Shown: positions 62,832 through 64,000 of the stretch, piece by piece | How positions within the stretch are numbered: position 1 is the first letter of the stretch | Layout of the letters: each line of letters opens with the position of its first letter | Assembly: GCA_021325365.1 (NCBI GenBank) | Contig: JAJPHF010000134.1 | Coordinates: forward strand, 40,953-104,952 | DNA from: Pseudomonadota bacterium | Lineage (GTDB): Bacteria > Chloroflexota > UBA6077 > JAJPHF01 | DNA: 64,000 nucleotides | Reading direction: 5' to 3' | Translations under genes and position numbers: made by a program | Notes under the pieces: model-generated | What the model saw: the letters and a program-made list of their open reading frames with translations, nothing else | Database searches by the model: none | Told to the model about the DNA's origin: nothing

Positions 62832-64000
62832 TAGCGACTCCCGTTCTGCGCGGCGCTGGCGACGAGCCGCGGAAAGTGCGTGTGCCAGTCAGTGTCGGCG
62901 GGGATGACCGCCTGCACGGCGTCGACGTGCGCGAAGTCGTTGCGCGCCGGATCGGTGACGAGGTGCGGTGGCTCGTGGCCGGCCTGGAAGCGCTTCACGG
63001 CGTCGATGAGCGCGTTGCGCACGACGATCACGGCGCGGTCGCTGACGCCCAGGTGCTCGCGGCTACGGTCCCAGATAGGGCCTTGCGTTTCCGTGGCGCA
63101 GGCGTCCTCGACGAAGAAGTTCTCGATGCCGGTGAAGTCCGCGTGCCGCTGCTTCTCGCGGTCTTGCAAGTAGCCGTTGTCGATGTTCCGCTTGCGGCGG
63201 TAATCGGGGCCGATCTCGGGGGCCTTGTGCAAATCCGACGGGCGCACGGGCCGATCGGGGATCATGCCCAGGTCGTAGCGCCAGGCGTGCGTGTCGTCGG
63301 CGGGCACGTAGAAGTGCACCTCGGGCACACGGCCGTTGATCCAGCAGTGCGTCGGCATGACGAAGCTGGAGATGCGCACATAGGTCTCGGCCCCGGCGTC
63401 GCGCAGGGCGATCAGCCGGATGCCGAAGTCGGTCTCCTCGAACTCGTAGGCGGGCGCCACGTCGCGCTGCAGCAGGTCCTGCATGCGCTCGTGGTTCGCC
63501 TCGCGGTGCAGGAAGGAGAGGTGCGACGAGTCGCACTCGCCCTCCAGCCCTTGCAGATAGTTGCACTCCAGCAGCGACTTCGTCACGTAGGTATGCTCGG
63601 GCGCGAGCTGCGCCCAGCTATAGCTCGGGAAGAGCGGCTGCTTGTCGGGCGGGCCGAGGTAGGCGAAGATCATCCCGCCCGCCTCGTGGGTCGGGTAGGC
63701 GACGTGCTGGAGGCGATCCTTGAAGGTGCTGCCGGCCGGCTCGGCCGGCGTGTCGAGCACGCGGCCCGCCACGTCGTACTTCCAGCCGTGGTAGATGCAG
63801 CGCAGCCCGCACTCCTCGTTCCGTCCATAGAACAGCGAGGTGCCGCGGTGCAGGCAGTGCTCTTCGAGCAAGCCGATGCGCCCCTCGCTGTCCCGGAAGG
63901 CGACTAGCTCCTCGCCCAGCAGCCGCACCTGCACCGGCGGGCAGTCCGGCGTGGGGATCTCCTCGCTCAGCAGCGCCGGCAGCCAGTAGCGGCGCAGGAA
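62831..64000 (-). CDS. Rieske 2Fe-2S oxygenase alpha-subunit-like protein, 5' end beyond the window
   Basis: The frame is open to base 64000, so the start lies outside. 389 residues are visible, starting FLRRYWLPALLSEEIPTPDC. The Rieske motif is CLHRGTSL...CIYHGWKYD and the iron site is GECDSSHLSFLHRE, with Asp and two His. The lower DDTHAWRYDLGM and the RSREHLGVSDRAVIVV tail match phenoxybenzoate/phthalate dioxygenase types. It is the first visible gene of an operon Rieske-SBP-aldolase, the same Rieske-with-SBP logic as at 30045-33620. Confidence 0.92.
   Translation of the reverse strand, partial: FLRRYWLPALLSEEIPTPDCPPVQVRLLGEELVAFRDSEGRIGLLEEHCLHRGTSLFYGRNEECGLRCIYHGWKYDVAGRVLDTPAEPAGSTFKDRLQHVAYPTHEAGGMIFAYLGPPDKQPLFPSYSWAQLAPEHTYVTKSLLECNYLQGLEGECDSSHLSFLHREANHERMQDLLQRDVAPAYEFEETDFGIRLIALRDAGAETYVRISSFVMPTHCWINGRVPEVHFYVPADDTHAWRYDLGMIPDRPVRPSDLHKAPEIGPDYRRKRNIDNGYLQDREKQRHADFTGIENFFVEDACATETQGPIWDRSREHLGVSDRAVIVVRNALIDAVKRFQAGHEPPHLVTDPARNDFAHVDAVQAVIPADTDWHTHFPRLVASAAQNGSR

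Noticed and set aside
1..64000. tRNA, rRNA and insertion sequences
   Set aside because: No T-loop consensus (GGTTCGAATCC type), no rRNA-like stretch and no transposase motif was noticed on reading; this was by eye and small RNAs could be missed.

Overview
The window is GC-rich (roughly 70 percent by eye), gene-dense bacterial DNA. Codon usage, strong AGGAGG ribosome binding sites, Ala/Pro-rich lipoproteins and many accessory two-gene toxin-antitoxin relics fit an uncultured Chloroflexota (Thermomicrobia-like) bacterium. That placement is inference; there is no rRNA or marker gene here. No tRNA, rRNA, CRISPR array or insertion sequence was recognised.

Layout. 1-8 kb: the end of a substrate-binding protein (SBP), a MetE-like protein, a Uma2 nuclease, a DUF433/DUF5615 pair, L-2-hydroxyglutarate oxidase, a VOC protein, an enoyl-CoA hydratase, and small or decayed toxin-antitoxin genes (HicB twice, a HicA stub, a lone DUF433). 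8-13 kb: a tightly coupled minus-strand operon of sigma factor, HTH protein, ImmA/IrrE-type peptidase, NurA-like nuclease and HerA-like ATPase. 13-25.8 kb: secreted proteins, a holin-like/phosphodiesterase fusion, a metallo-beta-lactamase-fold protein, SBPs, an amidohydrolase, a VOC protein and a malate/lactate-type dehydrogenase. 26-36 kb: three Rieske oxygenases with several NMT1-like SBPs and an ornithine-cyclodeaminase-like protein. 36-44 kb: an MFS transporter with a DUF4118-like tail, a GrdB-type selenoprotein read through an in-frame UGA, a seven-bladed YncE-like propeller lipid-anchored or secreted protein, a GrdE-like protein and its SBP. 44-50 kb: amidase, a dead PIN toxin, EutA-like reactivase, a haem-oxygenase-fold enzyme and a fumarylacetoacetase-family hydrolase. 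50-59 kb: a metal-handling cluster (MgtC, ArsA-type ATPase, HMA protein, two DUF5132 proteins, DUF1232 protein, HMA-bearing P-type ATPase, PAP2 phosphatase). 59-64 kb: Fpg/Nei glycosylase, a retropepsin-like protease, and a Rieske-SBP-class II aldolase operon that runs off the right edge.

How it works together. The dominant theme is uptake and oxidation of small organic acids or aromatic compounds: nine SBPs, four single-component Rieske oxygenase alpha subunits, and downstream-type enzymes (FAH, amidohydrolase, class II aldolase, VOC proteins, enoyl-CoA hydratase, LhgO). No ABC permease or ATPase for these SBPs is in the window. The two most unusual systems are (i) the GrdB/GrdE-like pair, with a selenocysteine codon at position 350 and a GrdE partner lacking the pyruvoyl-forming cysteine, and (ii) the sigma/HTH/ImmA-IrrE/NurA/HerA operon, which looks like a protease-regulated DNA-processing or defence system.
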